DNA from: an uncultured Bacilli bacterium
Lineage (GTDB): Bacteria > Bacillota_I > Bacilli_A > RF39 > UBA660
Direction: 5' to 3'
NCBI GenBank assembly: GCA_944332205.1
Contig: CALVJN010000019.1
Span: 1 to 32,047, forward strand
DNA: 32,047 nucleotides
Shown here: piece after piece, positions 8,223 to 16,464 of the stretch
How positions within the stretch are numbered: the first letter of the stretch is position 1
Layout: every line of letters starts with the position of its first letter
Position numbers and translations under genes: made by a program
Notes under the pieces: generated by a model
What the model saw: the letters and a program-made list of their open reading frames with translations, nothing else
Database searches by the model: none
What the model was told of the DNA's origin: nothing

Positions 8223-9590
8223 TTAATTATGAATATCTTTTTCAAGTTTATCAATTGTTTCAGCAAAATTTTTGTTTGTTTTTATTTCTTGTTCAATTTT
8301 TTCACAAGAATGCATTACTGTTGAATGATCTTTTCCACCAAATTCTATTCCTATTTTTGGAAATGATTCATCAGTAAGTTTTCGGCATAAATACATTGCT
8401 ATTTGCCGTGGAAAAGCAATATCGGCATTTCTTTTTTTAGATTTTAAATCTTCAATGGAAATTTTAAAGTAATCAGCTACTATTTTTTGAATTCTACTTA
8501 CATCATTTTTTTCACTAAATCCTTTATTTACGTAATCTTTTAGAGCTTCTATTGCTAGATTTAAGTCAATTTCTGCTCCCATCATTGTTGAATATGCCAT
8601 TAATCTATTAACGCTGCCTTCTAGTTGTCGTATATCCGTTCCTATATTGGAGGCCATATACTCTATTACTTGTTCGGGAATTTCTTTTGTTACTTGTTCC
8701 CCTACTATTCTCTTTTTTAAAATAGCAACTTTTAATTCAAAATCTGGTGGATAAATATTTACGGGTAATCCCCAACTAAACCTTGTTCTAAGTCTATCTT
8801 CAAATACTTTTAAATCGTTTGGTGATCGGTCTGATGAAATTATTATTTGTTTATTTTCTCCATATAAATTATTAAAAGTGTGAAAAAATTCTTTTTGAGA
8901 TTCAGTAGCACCAGCTAGAAATTGAATATCATCTATTATTAATACATCTATATTTCTGTATTTTTGTTTAAAAAAGTCAATGTACTCAAAATTATTTTTG
9001 TTTTCTTGTTTTTTTGTTATTTCCACAAATTCTGATACAAAAGTTTCACTAGTAACATAGAGAATTCTTTTTTTACTGTGTTTTTCAATGTAGTTTCCAA
9101 TTGCATGCATTAAATGTGTTTTCCCTAATCCACTATTTCCATATATAAATAATGGATTGTAAGTTTCACCGGGTTTTTCTGCCACTGCTAAAGCTGCAGC
9201 GTGTGCAAAACGATTACTATTACCAACAATAAAATTATCAAATGTATATTTTTTATTTAAATTTGATTCAAATGTATTATCATTATATATTTTATTTTCT
9301 ATTATTGGAGAATTTGTTACCTCATCTTCTTGTGTTAAATCTTCTTGAATTAGGAATTCTAATTCTACTGACTCTCCTATTTCTTCTATAAAACAAGATA
9401 TAATTAATTTTTTATAGTTATTAGCTAAATGATCTTTATGTAATGCATATGGTACTAATATTTTGGCAACTCCTCTATTTAAATCGTATAATTTTGTTTC
9501 TTCAAACCAGGTTTGATATGATAAGGAATTTATTTCATTTTTTATTTTTTCTAAAATTTTAGACCATAAAACAGAATTATCCATATTCAT
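8223..9590 (-). CDS. dnaA: Chromosomal replication initiator DnaA
   Basis: 455 residues, the AAA+ ATPase that binds DnaA boxes and opens oriC. Domain I begins LWSKILEKIKNEINSLSY. A short variable linker follows, then Walker A GNSGLGKTH and Walker B LIIDDIQFL. Domain IV ends with the DNA-binding signature GGKDHSTVMHSCEKIE. I start it at the ATG at 9590, which follows GGGGGTG by a few bases. A second ATG at 9584 is possible, and an upstream GTG lies inside the ribosome site. A DnaA box (9643-9651) overlaps the region where the dnaA promoter -35 would fall, suggesting autoregulation. Confidence 0.98.
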   Translation of the reverse strand: MNMDNSVLWSKILEKIKNEINSLSYQTWFEETKLYDLNRGVAKILVPYALHKDHLANNYKKLIISCFIEEIGESVELEFLIQEDLTQEDEVTNSPIIENKIYNDNTFESNLNKKYTFDNFIVGNSNRFAHAAALAVAEKPGETYNPLFIYGNSGLGKTHLMHAIGNYIEKHSKKRILYVTSETFVSEFVEITKKQENKNNFEYIDFFKQKYRNIDVLIIDDIQFLAGATESQKEFFHTFNNLYGENKQIIISSDRSPNDLKVFEDRLRTRFSWGLPVNIYPPDFELKVAILKKRIVGEQVTKEIPEQVIEYMASNIGTDIRQLEGSVNRLMAYSTMMGAEIDLNLAIEALKDYVNKGFSEKNDVSRIQKIVADYFKISIEDLKSKKRNADIAFPRQIAMYLCRKLTDESFPKIGIEFGGKDHSTVMHSCEKIEQEIKTNKNFAETIDKLEKDIHN

Positions 9591-9869
9591 AATCACCCCC
9601 TGACAGAATTCCGAGTAAATCTATAAGATATTTTAACTTAAATGTGGAAAAAAGAAAAGCAAAAAATAATAAAAAAAAATATCCACAATTTATTAACAAA
9701 GTTTTCCATAGTTTTTATGTTTTATTTATAATAAATTTTTAATTTTTCCACATTTTCCACAATTTTTTATTAACATCTTTTTTTATAGTTATAAACAAGT
9801 ATGTGAATTATGTTAATAATTTTAAAATATATTTGTTGATATCTTTTCTTTTTAATGATAATATTTTAA
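9591..9869. other. oriC, upstream part: DnaA box cluster between dnaA and rpmH
   Basis: This AT-rich, gene-free stretch separates the two diverging gene sets. DnaA-box-like 9-mers: TGTGGAAAA (9643-9651), ATATCCACA (9679-9687), two TTTTCCACA end to end (9744-9752 and 9753-9761), and TGTTGATAT (9834-9842). All deviate from TTATCCACA by one or two bases. The strand switch of all flanking genes occurs here. A weak dnaA -10 (TATAGA, 9625-9620 on the minus strand) is 17 bp from a poor -35 lying in the first box. No RNA gene is visible. Confidence 0.8.
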
Positions 9870-9898
9870 TTGACAAATATTTTATTGATTATTATAAT
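9870..9898 (+). promoter_or_regulatory. Consensus promoter of rpmH
   Basis: TTGACA (9870-9875), a 17-bp spacer and TATAAT (9893-9898) form a perfect sigma-A-type promoter. The expected start near 9905 leaves a leader of about 23 nt containing GGAGGTGG. Confidence 0.92.
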
Positions 9899-9927
9899 AA
9901 TATAGACTTTAGTTTGGAGGTGGAATT

Positions 9928-10047
9928 ATGAAAAGAACTTATCAACCAAATAATAGAAAAAAAGCTAAAAAGCACGGTTTTTTTGCACGTATTAAGACAA
10001 AAGTTTTAAATAAAAGAAGAAGTAAAGGACGTAAAAAATTAGTTTAA
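9928..10047 (+). CDS. rpmH: Ribosomal protein bL34 (shortened)
   Basis: 39-residue large-subunit protein, highly basic: [18 protein letters not shown] is the standard L34 start. The GGAGGTGG ribosome site precedes the ATG. Usual L34 is about 44 residues. Against the common pattern R-M-K-T-KGGR-K-V-L this protein reads RIKT followed directly by [15 protein letters not shown], so about four residues (KGGR) are missing from the turn and the final residue is also lost. The reading frame is intact, so this looks like a natural short form. It is followed by its own terminator, with rnpA directly after, the conserved order. Confidence 0.96.
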   Translation: MKRTYQPNNRKKAKKHGFFARIKTKVLNKRRSKGRKKLV

Positions 10048-10051
10048 AAAT

Positions 10052-10075
10052 CCACTGTTTTTCAGTGGCTTTTTT
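10052..10075 (+). terminator. Terminator between rpmH and rnpA
   Basis: CCACTG and CAGTGG pair around a TTTTT loop, followed by C and a run of T. It would attenuate transcription into rnpA and explain high rpmH relative to rnpA expression. Confidence 0.88.
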
Positions 10076-10099
10076 TGTTAAAATAAATTGAGGTGTCTT

Positions 10100-10456
10100 A
10101 TGGATCGATATCACACAGTTAAAAAAAGCAAAGATTTTTATAATATAATTCATAATGGAAGATTTTTTAAAAATAAAAGTTATATTATTTATGTTTATGC
10201 AAATCAGTTAGATATTAATAGGTTTGGAATTTCTGTAAGTAAAAAATTAGGAAAGGCTGTCTATAGAAATAAATATAAAAGACAACTTCGTTGTATTATA
10301 GATAAATATAAAAAATACTACCAAAATAGTTTTGATTATATTATAATAATAAGGAATAGTTATATTGATTTGAATTTTGAAGAAAAAGAAAAAGATTATA
10401 AATATTTAATTGATATGATAAATAGTTATTATAAGGAGAAAATTAATGAAGCATAA
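10100..10456 (+). CDS. rnpA: Ribonuclease P protein component
   Basis: 118 residues, the basic protein subunit that helps the RNase P RNA trim tRNA 5' ends. The conserved RNA-binding block is RFGISVSKKLGKAVYRNKYK with the following RQLR. The ATG at 10100 is preceded by GAGGTG; an upstream TTG at 10088 overlaps that ribosome site and is unlikely. Its 3' end overlaps yidC by 11 nt, so the two are translationally coupled. Confidence 0.96.
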   Translation: MDRYHTVKKSKDFYNIIHNGRFFKNKSYIIYVYANQLDINRFGISVSKKLGKAVYRNKYKRQLRCIIDKYKKYYQNSFDYIIIIRNSYIDLNFEEKEKDYKYLIDMINSYYKEKINEA

Positions 10457-11369
10457 AAATAAAAATAAAATTGTTGTTTTGTTAATGTTGTTATTATTTG
10501 TTTCAGCTGGTTGTACAAAACAATTAAAAAATTCTGATAATAAAGTTGTTACAAATCCAACGACAGGACAAAGTTTGACGGAAAATATATTGTGTAGACC
10601 GGAAGATGAAGAAACTATAAATTTATACATAGAAAATAATGTTGATGTTAATAGTTTACCTAGTTGTAAAGATTTTAATGTTACTAGTGGTGGTTATGAG
10701 GGTATTTGGACAAGTATTTTTATAAAACCACTTGCTTGGATTATTTTAACAATAGGTGAGTTTGTTAAAAGTAATGGATTAGCACTTATTATTACAAGTT
10801 TATTAATTCGTTTTGTAGCATTACCAATTACTAGAAAAACGGCAATTCAGTCTGAACTTATGAAACAAGCAAAGCCAGAATTAGATAAATTAGAAAAGAA
10901 ATATGCTAATAAAAAAGATAATGATTCAATGATGCGAAAATCACAAGAAATGGCTTTTATTTATAAAAAGTATAACATAAATCCAATAGCTGGATGTTTG
11001 TATGCAATGTTGCAATTGCCTTTGTTTATAGCTTTTTTAGAAGCTATAAATAGGGTTCCTGCAATTTTTGAAGAAAATTTTATAGGATTTCAATTAGGAA
11101 CTACTCCAGTAACTGGTCTTACTAATGGAAATTTCATTTATATAATAATTACATTTTTAGTAGGATTATCTACTTATTATTCATTGAAATTTAATTCAGC
11201 AAGCAATCCTGATAATGAGCAAGTTAAAATGATGAATAAAATAATGTTTGTTATGATTTTAGTTATGTCATTGTTTATGTCTTCGGCTCTTAATATTTAT
11301 TGGATAACTACTAATTTGTTCACAATAGGACAAAATTTATTAGTTAAAAGAGAGAAGGTATTGGTATGA
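10446..11369 (+). CDS. yidC: Membrane protein insertase YidC/SpoIIIJ, lipoprotein type
   Basis: 307 residues. It inserts membrane proteins alone or with SecYEG. An N-terminal signal ends in the lipobox VSAGC with Cys23, as in Gram-positive YidC. About five transmembrane segments follow. The conserved Arg of the hydrophilic groove is R122 in LLIRFVALPITRKTAIQSE. The extracellular stretch between the lipobox and TM1 (about residues 24-85) is fairly long and contains two further Cys (C50 and C74). The gene ends with TGA in an ATGA overlap with jag, evidence that TGA is a stop here. Confidence 0.95.
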   Translation: MKHKNKNKIVVLLMLLLFVSAGCTKQLKNSDNKVVTNPTTGQSLTENILCRPEDEETINLYIENNVDVNSLPSCKDFNVTSGGYEGIWTSIFIKPLAWIILTIGEFVKSNGLALIITSLLIRFVALPITRKTAIQSELMKQAKPELDKLEKKYANKKDNDSMMRKSQEMAFIYKKYNINPIAGCLYAMLQLPLFIAFLEAINRVPAIFEENFIGFQLGTTPVTGLTNGNFIYIIITFLVGLSTYYSLKFNSASNPDNEQVKMMNKIMFVMILVMSLFMSSALNIYWITTNLFTIGQNLLVKREKVLV

Positions 11370-11977
11370 AAAAATATGTTTTTGCTGGAAAGTCAGAAGA
11401 TGAGGCTTTAAATGAAGCTTTAAAAAACTTAGAAGTGACAGAAGATGATATAATTTGTAAGTTTACAGAACAAAAAAGTGGATTATTTAAAGCTAAAAAA
11501 TATGAAGTGGAAGTTGTAAAAAAAAGTGATGTTGATAATTTTATAAAGGATTTTACATTAAAATTAACTAAAGATATGGGTTTTAGTACAAAAATAGAAG
11601 CTAAAAAGCGTGATGGTATTTTAAGCATTACTTTATATAGTGATAATAATAGTTTATTAATAGGTAAGGATGGAAAAAATATGTCTGCGCTTGGTGTTAT
11701 AGTTCGTCAAGTTATTTATAATGAATTGGGATTTTTTTATAAATTTAATTTAGATGTTGGTGAATATAAATTAAAACAGCAGAAAAATATAGAAAGAATA
11801 GCTTATAAGGTAGCGAGGGATGTTGCAAAATCTAAAGTTGAAGCAAAACTTGAACCAATGAATTCTTATGAAAGAAGAATAGTTCATAATATTTTAAATG
11901 ATGATAAATATGTTTATACAGAAAGTATTGGTGAAGAACCTAATAGATGTGTTGTTATAAAACCAAGGGAAGATTAA
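11366..11977 (+). CDS. jag: Jag/KhpB RNA-binding protein
   Basis: 203 residues, companion of YidC. The Jag_N domain starts MKKYVFAGKSEDEALNEAL. A KH domain carries LLIGKDGKNMSALG (97-110). An R3H domain lies at the end, with NSYERRIVHN and then NRCVVIKPRED. KhpB/EloR binds RNA and in streptococci affects cell elongation; its role here is inferred. The start overlaps the yidC stop as ATGA, so translation is coupled. An extended R3H linker is absent and length is near the family norm. Confidence 0.95.
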   Translation: MKKYVFAGKSEDEALNEALKNLEVTEDDIICKFTEQKSGLFKAKKYEVEVVKKSDVDNFIKDFTLKLTKDMGFSTKIEAKKRDGILSITLYSDNNSLLIGKDGKNMSALGVIVRQVIYNELGFFYKFNLDVGEYKLKQQKNIERIAYKVARDVAKSKVEAKLEPMNSYERRIVHNILNDDKYVYTESIGEEPNRCVVIKPRED

Positions 11978-12022
11978 ACTTTTTTCTTTTTATTTTATTA
12001 ATATATTTTAAAGGATGATGTT

Positions 12023-13378
12023 ATGAATGATATTATAGTAGCAATTTCAACAGCTCTTTCTAAGGGAGCAATTTCAATCGTTAGACTTAGTGGTAATGGT
12101 TGTATTGAACTTGTTAATTCTTGTTTTAAGGGGAAAGATTTAACAAAGGTTAATTCACATACAATAAACTATGGTCATATTATTTTTGAAGATAAAATAA
12201 TTGATGAGGTTTTAGTTTCTATAATGAAATCACCTAAGACTTATACAACTGAAGACATTGTAGAGATAAATTGTCATGGCGGGATAGCTACTACTAATAA
12301 AATACTTGAAATAATGATTCTTAAAGGAGCTAGATTAGCAGAAGCTGGTGAATTTACAAAAAGAGCATATTTAAATGGACGAATAGATTTAATAAAAGCA
12401 GAAGCAGTTATGGATATTATTAATTCAAAAACAGAAAAATCAAGAGAAATATCAATTAATCAATTAGAAGGAAGACTTTCTAATATTATTAGAAATTTTC
12501 GTGAAGATTTATTAAAACTATTAGCAAATATTGAAGTTAATATTGATTATCCAGAATATGAAGATGCTGAAGTCATTACTATAGAAAACATTAGACAACA
12601 AGTAGAAATTATGAGGAATTCACTTAATAATATAGTTAAAGAATCTTTATCTAGAAAAATAATTAAAGAAGGAATAAATGTTGCTATAATAGGTAAGCCT
12701 AATGTTGGGAAAAGTAGTATTTTAAATAAACTTTTAGGTGAAAATAAGGCTATTGTTACTGATATTGCAGGAACTACTAGAGATATTGTTGAAGGTAGTA
12801 TTACATTAAATGGTATAGCAATTAATTTCATAGATACAGCTGGTATTAGAGATACTGTGGATGTAGTAGAAAAGTTTGGCGTAGAAAAAAGTATAGAGCA
12901 AATGAATAGGGCAGATCTTGTTGTTTTTGTACTTAATAATAATGAATTATTAAGTATAGAAGAAAAAAAGATTATTGATAAATTAAAAGATAAAAAATAT
13001 ATAGTTGTTATTAATAAAAAAGATTTAAAGAATAATTTAGATTTAAGTGAAGTTGAATTAAAAAATGTTATTTATACTGACACTGTTAGTATTGATGGTA
13101 TTGAAAGTTTGAAAAATAAAATTATTGAGATGTTTAATTTAGAAGAGATTGAAGAAAATAATTGTGATATTTTTACTAATGTTAGGCAGATAACTTTAGC
13201 AAAAGATGCTTTAAATATTTTAAATGATGTTGAAAAAGGCATTGAATTAAATATGCCTGTTGATATGATAGAAATTGATATCAAACAAATATGGACAAAA
13301 TTAGGTGATATTTTGGGTGAAAATTATAGTGAAGAATTAATAGATCAATTGTTTAGTCAATTTTGTTTAGGTAAATAA
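12023..13378 (+). CDS. mnmE: tRNA modification GTPase MnmE
   Basis: 451 residues. With MnmG it forms the complex that installs carboxymethylaminomethyl on wobble uridine 34. The N-terminal folate-binding domain begins with DIIVAISTALSKGAISIVR. The G domain has G1 GKPNVGKS (224-231), DIAGTTRD, DTAGI and NKKD. The C-terminal FCLGK holds the conserved catalytic Cys. It has an AAGGATGATG ribosome site. MnmG follows after one small membrane-protein gene, which breaks the usual direct adjacency. Confidence 0.97.
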   Translation: MNDIIVAISTALSKGAISIVRLSGNGCIELVNSCFKGKDLTKVNSHTINYGHIIFEDKIIDEVLVSIMKSPKTYTTEDIVEINCHGGIATTNKILEIMILKGARLAEAGEFTKRAYLNGRIDLIKAEAVMDIINSKTEKSREISINQLEGRLSNIIRNFREDLLKLLANIEVNIDYPEYEDAEVITIENIRQQVEIMRNSLNNIVKESLSRKIIKEGINVAIIGKPNVGKSSILNKLLGENKAIVTDIAGTTRDIVEGSITLNGIAINFIDTAGIRDTVDVVEKFGVEKSIEQMNRADLVVFVLNNNELLSIEEKKIIDKLKDKKYIVVINKKDLKNNLDLSEVELKNVIYTDTVSIDGIESLKNKIIEMFNLEEIEENNCDIFTNVRQITLAKDALNILNDVEKGIELNMPVDMIEIDIKQIWTKLGDILGENYSEELIDQLFSQFCLGK

Positions 13379-13410
13379 TGATAAATTAATGAATAGGAGA
13401 AAAAATAATT

Positions 13411-13761
13411 ATGAAAAATAGTATTTTAAAAAAATCATTAGTCTTTATTTTAATAGTTATACTTAGTTTTTTATTATTTTTTGGTCTTGGAGATTTAGAG
13501 AAAACAACTAATGAATTAATTTCTTTTGGATTTTTAATTTTTTCTGAGTTGTTGATATTTTTATCTGTTATTTTACCAAGTATAAAGAATAAATCGATTG
13601 AAGATTTGTTATCCGCAAGTGTTTTATATACTTTAATGATGATTATACTTAATTATATTATTAGACCTAGTGTAACTAAAAGTTTAATTGTTTGGAATGT
13701 TTCGTTATTTATTATTTATTTAATAATTGTAATACTTGTTTGTTTTAAAAAGAAGAAATAA
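13411..13761 (+). CDS. Small four-helix membrane protein, function unknown
   Basis: 116 residues, not recognised. Hydrophobic segments lie at about residues 9-25, 38-57, 66-84 and 92-110, separated by short polar turns, with Lys-rich ends (KNSILKKS and FKKKK). That pattern predicts four membrane helices with both ends in the cytoplasm. A ribosome site TAGGAGA lies about 10 nt upstream of the ATG. It sits between mnmE and mnmG and is followed by a terminator, so it belongs to the mnmE transcript. No catalytic motif is visible. Confidence 0.75.
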   Translation: MKNSILKKSLVFILIVILSFLLFFGLGDLEKTTNELISFGFLIFSELLIFLSVILPSIKNKSIEDLLSASVLYTLMMIILNYIIRPSVTKSLIVWNVSLFIIYLIIVILVCFKKKK

Positions 13762-13770
13762 TTTTTTTTG

Positions 13771-13795
13771 AAAGATATTTTATATCTTTTTTTTT
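13771..13795 (+). terminator. Terminator after the small membrane protein gene
   Basis: AAAGATAT (13771-13778) and ATATCTTT (13782-13789) pair around a TTT loop, followed by a T-run. It separates the mnmE unit from mnmG, which has a TATAAT at 13810-13815 as a possible -10 with no clear -35. Confidence 0.78.
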
Positions 13796-13841
13796 AATAT
13801 TATTTATTATATAATACAATAGATTTATTGGAAGTGATATT

Positions 13842-15701
13842 ATGAAATACGATATAATTGTTATAGGAGGTGGGCATGCTGGATGCGAAGCTTGTCTTGC
13901 TAGTGCTAGATTAGGTAAGAAAACAATTTTGATTACTGGTAATAAAGAAAATATTGCAGATATGCCTTGTAATCCTTCGATTGGTGGTCCTGCTAAGGGA
14001 ATTGTTGTTAGAGAAATAGATGCTCTTGGTGGAGAAATGGGAAAGAATATTGATAAAAGTTTTTTACAGATGAAAATGCTTAATACAAAAAAAGGTCCTG
14101 CAGTAAGAGCATTAAGAGCACAAGCTGATAAAATTACATATAAAAAAGAAATGTTAATAACATTAGAAAATCAAGAAAATTTGGAAATTTTAGAAGCAAT
14201 GGTTGAAGATTTAATTGTTGAAGGCAGAAAAATTAAAGGTGTTGTTTTAGCTGACGGTAAAGAAGTTTTTAGTAATTCTGTTATAATTACTACAGGCACA
14301 TATTTAAAAGGTATGATTCTTTATGGATCAACTAAAATTTCAAGTGGTCCTCATGATGAAAAACCGTCTCTTTATTTAAGTGATAGCTTGAAAAGATTAG
14401 GTTTTAATATAAAACGTTTAAAAACAGGAACACCTCCGAGAATAAAAAAGTCATCTATTGATTATTCTAAAGCAGTAATTCAGCCAGGTGATGATAAATT
14501 ATATAATTTTTCTTTTTCAAAAAAAATAGAATATGATGTTGATAAACAAGTTCCTTGTTATTTAATTTATACAACGCCAGAAACACATAAAATAATAAAA
14601 GAAAATTTGACTAAATCTAGTATGTATGGAGGCTATGTAGAAGGTGTTGGCCCTAGATACTGTCCATCTATTGAAGATAAAATTGTAAAATTTGCTGATA
14701 AAGATAGACATCAAATTTTTTTGGAACCAGAAAGTTTATTCTACGATGATATTTATGTACAAGGGTTTTCTACAAGCATGCCCCATGATGTTCAAGAAAA
14801 AATGGTTCATAGTCTACCAGGACTAGAAAATGCTGAAATAGTTAAATATGCTTATGCTATAGAGTACGATGCAATAGATTCTAAACAATTAAAGCCTACT
14901 TTAGAATCTAAATTAATTGATAATCTTTATACAGCAGGACAAATAAATGGTACTAGTGGGTATGAAGAGGCAGCTGGGCAAGGATTAATTGCTGGTATTA
15001 ATGCAGTTAGAAAATTAGATGGTAAGGAACCATTAATTCTTTCTAGAAATGAAGCATATATAGGAGTATTAATAGATGATTTAGTTACGAAAGGGGTAAT
15101 TGACCCTTATCGCTTACTTACTTCAAGGGCAGAGTATAGATTATTATTAAGACATGATAATGCTGATATAAGATTAATGAATTATGGTAGAGAAATAGGT
15201 CTTATAGGAGATAAAGTTTATGAAAAATTTGAAAATAAAATTACCAATATTGAAATTCTAACTGATTTATTAAAGAATACTAAGATAACTCCTAAAGCAG
15301 ATATTAATAATTATTTAGTAAGTATTGGCAGTACGATTATTTATGACAGTATAAATTTATATGAATTATTAAAAAGACCTGAAATAGAATTTGCTAATAT
15401 TAGTAGATTTTTAAGTAAAGAGTTTGATAGTGAAGTTGTAGAGCAGGTAGTTATTAATATAAAATACGAAGGATATATTTCTAAGGAATTAAGAGAAGCT
15501 AAAAAAATGTTGGAATATGAAAAAATAAAAATTAACGAAAATATTGATTATAATAGTGTTCCAAATCTTGCAAAAGAAGCAATTCAAAAACTTAATGAAA
15601 TAAGACCTGTTTCGATTGGTCAAGCTTTAAGAATTAGTGGTGTAAATCCTTCGGATATTTCTATGTTGTTATTATATTTAAAGAGGAATTATAATGAATA
15701 A
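13842..15701 (+). CDS. mnmG: tRNA uridine 5-carboxymethylaminomethyl modification enzyme MnmG
   Basis: 619 residues, the FAD/NADH partner of MnmE in wobble-uridine modification. The FAD-binding Rossmann motif GGGHAGCEA is at 9-17. Family blocks ADMPCNPSIGGPAKG, MLNTKKGPAVRALRAQ and the late GTSGYEEAAGQG are intact. The C-terminal domain ends RISGVNPSDISMLLLYLK. The ATG at 13842 follows GGAAGTGAT. It overlaps rsmG by 8 nt in ATGAATAA. Confidence 0.98.
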   Translation: MKYDIIVIGGGHAGCEACLASARLGKKTILITGNKENIADMPCNPSIGGPAKGIVVREIDALGGEMGKNIDKSFLQMKMLNTKKGPAVRALRAQADKITYKKEMLITLENQENLEILEAMVEDLIVEGRKIKGVVLADGKEVFSNSVIITTGTYLKGMILYGSTKISSGPHDEKPSLYLSDSLKRLGFNIKRLKTGTPPRIKKSSIDYSKAVIQPGDDKLYNFSFSKKIEYDVDKQVPCYLIYTTPETHKIIKENLTKSSMYGGYVEGVGPRYCPSIEDKIVKFADKDRHQIFLEPESLFYDDIYVQGFSTSMPHDVQEKMVHSLPGLENAEIVKYAYAIEYDAIDSKQLKPTLESKLIDNLYTAGQINGTSGYEEAAGQGLIAGINAVRKLDGKEPLILSRNEAYIGVLIDDLVTKGVIDPYRLLTSRAEYRLLLRHDNADIRLMNYGREIGLIGDKVYEKFENKITNIEILTDLLKNTKITPKADINNYLVSIGSTIIYDSINLYELLKRPEIEFANISRFLSKEFDSEVVEQVVINIKYEGYISKELREAKKMLEYEKIKINENIDYNSVPNLAKEAIQKLNEIRPVSIGQALRISGVNPSDISMLLLYLKRNYNE

Positions 15702-16398
15702 AGAAATTTTTGTTAATGAATTAAAAAAATTAAAGATAGAAGTTACTGAAGAAAAATTAAATAAATTAAATAGATTCTATCAATTGTTATTGGAATGGAA
15801 TGAAAAAATAAATTTAACAACAATTGTTTCTTACGAAGAAGTTTATTTAAAGCATTTTTATGATAGTTTAACATTAGTAAAAGTAATTGATTTAAATGAT
15901 AATTTGACTTTATGTGATGTTGGTAGTGGTGCAGGTTTTCCTGGGATAGTTTTGAAAATATTTTTCCCAAATTTAAAAGTAACACTTATTGATTCTTTGA
16001 ATAAAAGAGTAATATATTTAAATGATGTTATAAAAAAATTAAATCTTAATGGAATTGAAGCAATACATTCTAGAATGGAAGATTATGCTAAAATTAATGA
16101 AGAAAAATTTGATATTATTACTGCAAGAGCTGTTGCAAATATTAGAATTCTTTCTGAAATATCTGTTAGAGCATTAAAAATAGAAGGTAATTTAATTTTT
16201 ATGAAGGCCAATTGTGATGAGGAATTAAAAGAGATGGACAATGTTCTAAAAAAACTTTCATTAAGTTTAATTGATGTTAAAAAATTTAAATTACCAATTG
16301 AAAATAGTAATAGATCATTAGTTGTTATGATGAAAAATGAGCATACTTCTAAAAAATTTCCTCGATCTATTGATAAAATAAAAAGAAATCCATTGTAA
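15694..16398 (+). CDS. rsmG: 16S rRNA (guanine-527-N7) methyltransferase RsmG
   Basis: 234 residues. It methylates G527 in the 530 loop of 16S rRNA using S-adenosylmethionine. The SAM-binding loop is DVGSGAGFPG (75-84). An ITARAVAN block lies near the middle and the tail KKFPRSIDKIKRNPL is characteristic. The start overlaps the mnmG stop by 8 nt, with AGAGGA upstream. The stop codon lies inside the following terminator. Confidence 0.97.
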   Translation: MNKEIFVNELKKLKIEVTEEKLNKLNRFYQLLLEWNEKINLTTIVSYEEVYLKHFYDSLTLVKVIDLNDNLTLCDVGSGAGFPGIVLKIFFPNLKVTLIDSLNKRVIYLNDVIKKLNLNGIEAIHSRMEDYAKINEEKFDIITARAVANIRILSEISVRALKIEGNLIFMKANCDEELKEMDNVLKKLSLSLIDVKKFKLPIENSNRSLVVMMKNEHTSKKFPRSIDKIKRNPL

Positions 16399-16414
16399 AT
16401 TTGGATTTTTTATT
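16386..16414 (+). terminator. Terminator of mnmG-rsmG
   Basis: AAATCCA (16386-16392) pairs with TGGATTT (16402-16408), followed by a T-rich tract. The stop codon of rsmG is in the loop. Confidence 0.7.
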
Positions 16415-16421
16415 TTATAAT
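16393..16421 (+). promoter_or_regulatory. Possible noc promoter inside the rsmG terminator
   Basis: TTGTAA (16393-16398) and TATAAT (16416-16421) are 17 bp apart. The -35 lies in the terminator loop and the start would be near 16428. The ribosome site AGAGGGTG lies before the noc ATG. Confidence 0.55.
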
Positions 16422-16464
16422 GTATGTTAGATAATAATTCAAAAGAATAGAGGGTGCTTATATT

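Noticed and set aside
8039..8377. Plus-strand reading frame across the dnaA-dnaN gap
   Set aside because: It is low complexity, antisense to two conserved genes and covers the DnaA boxes.
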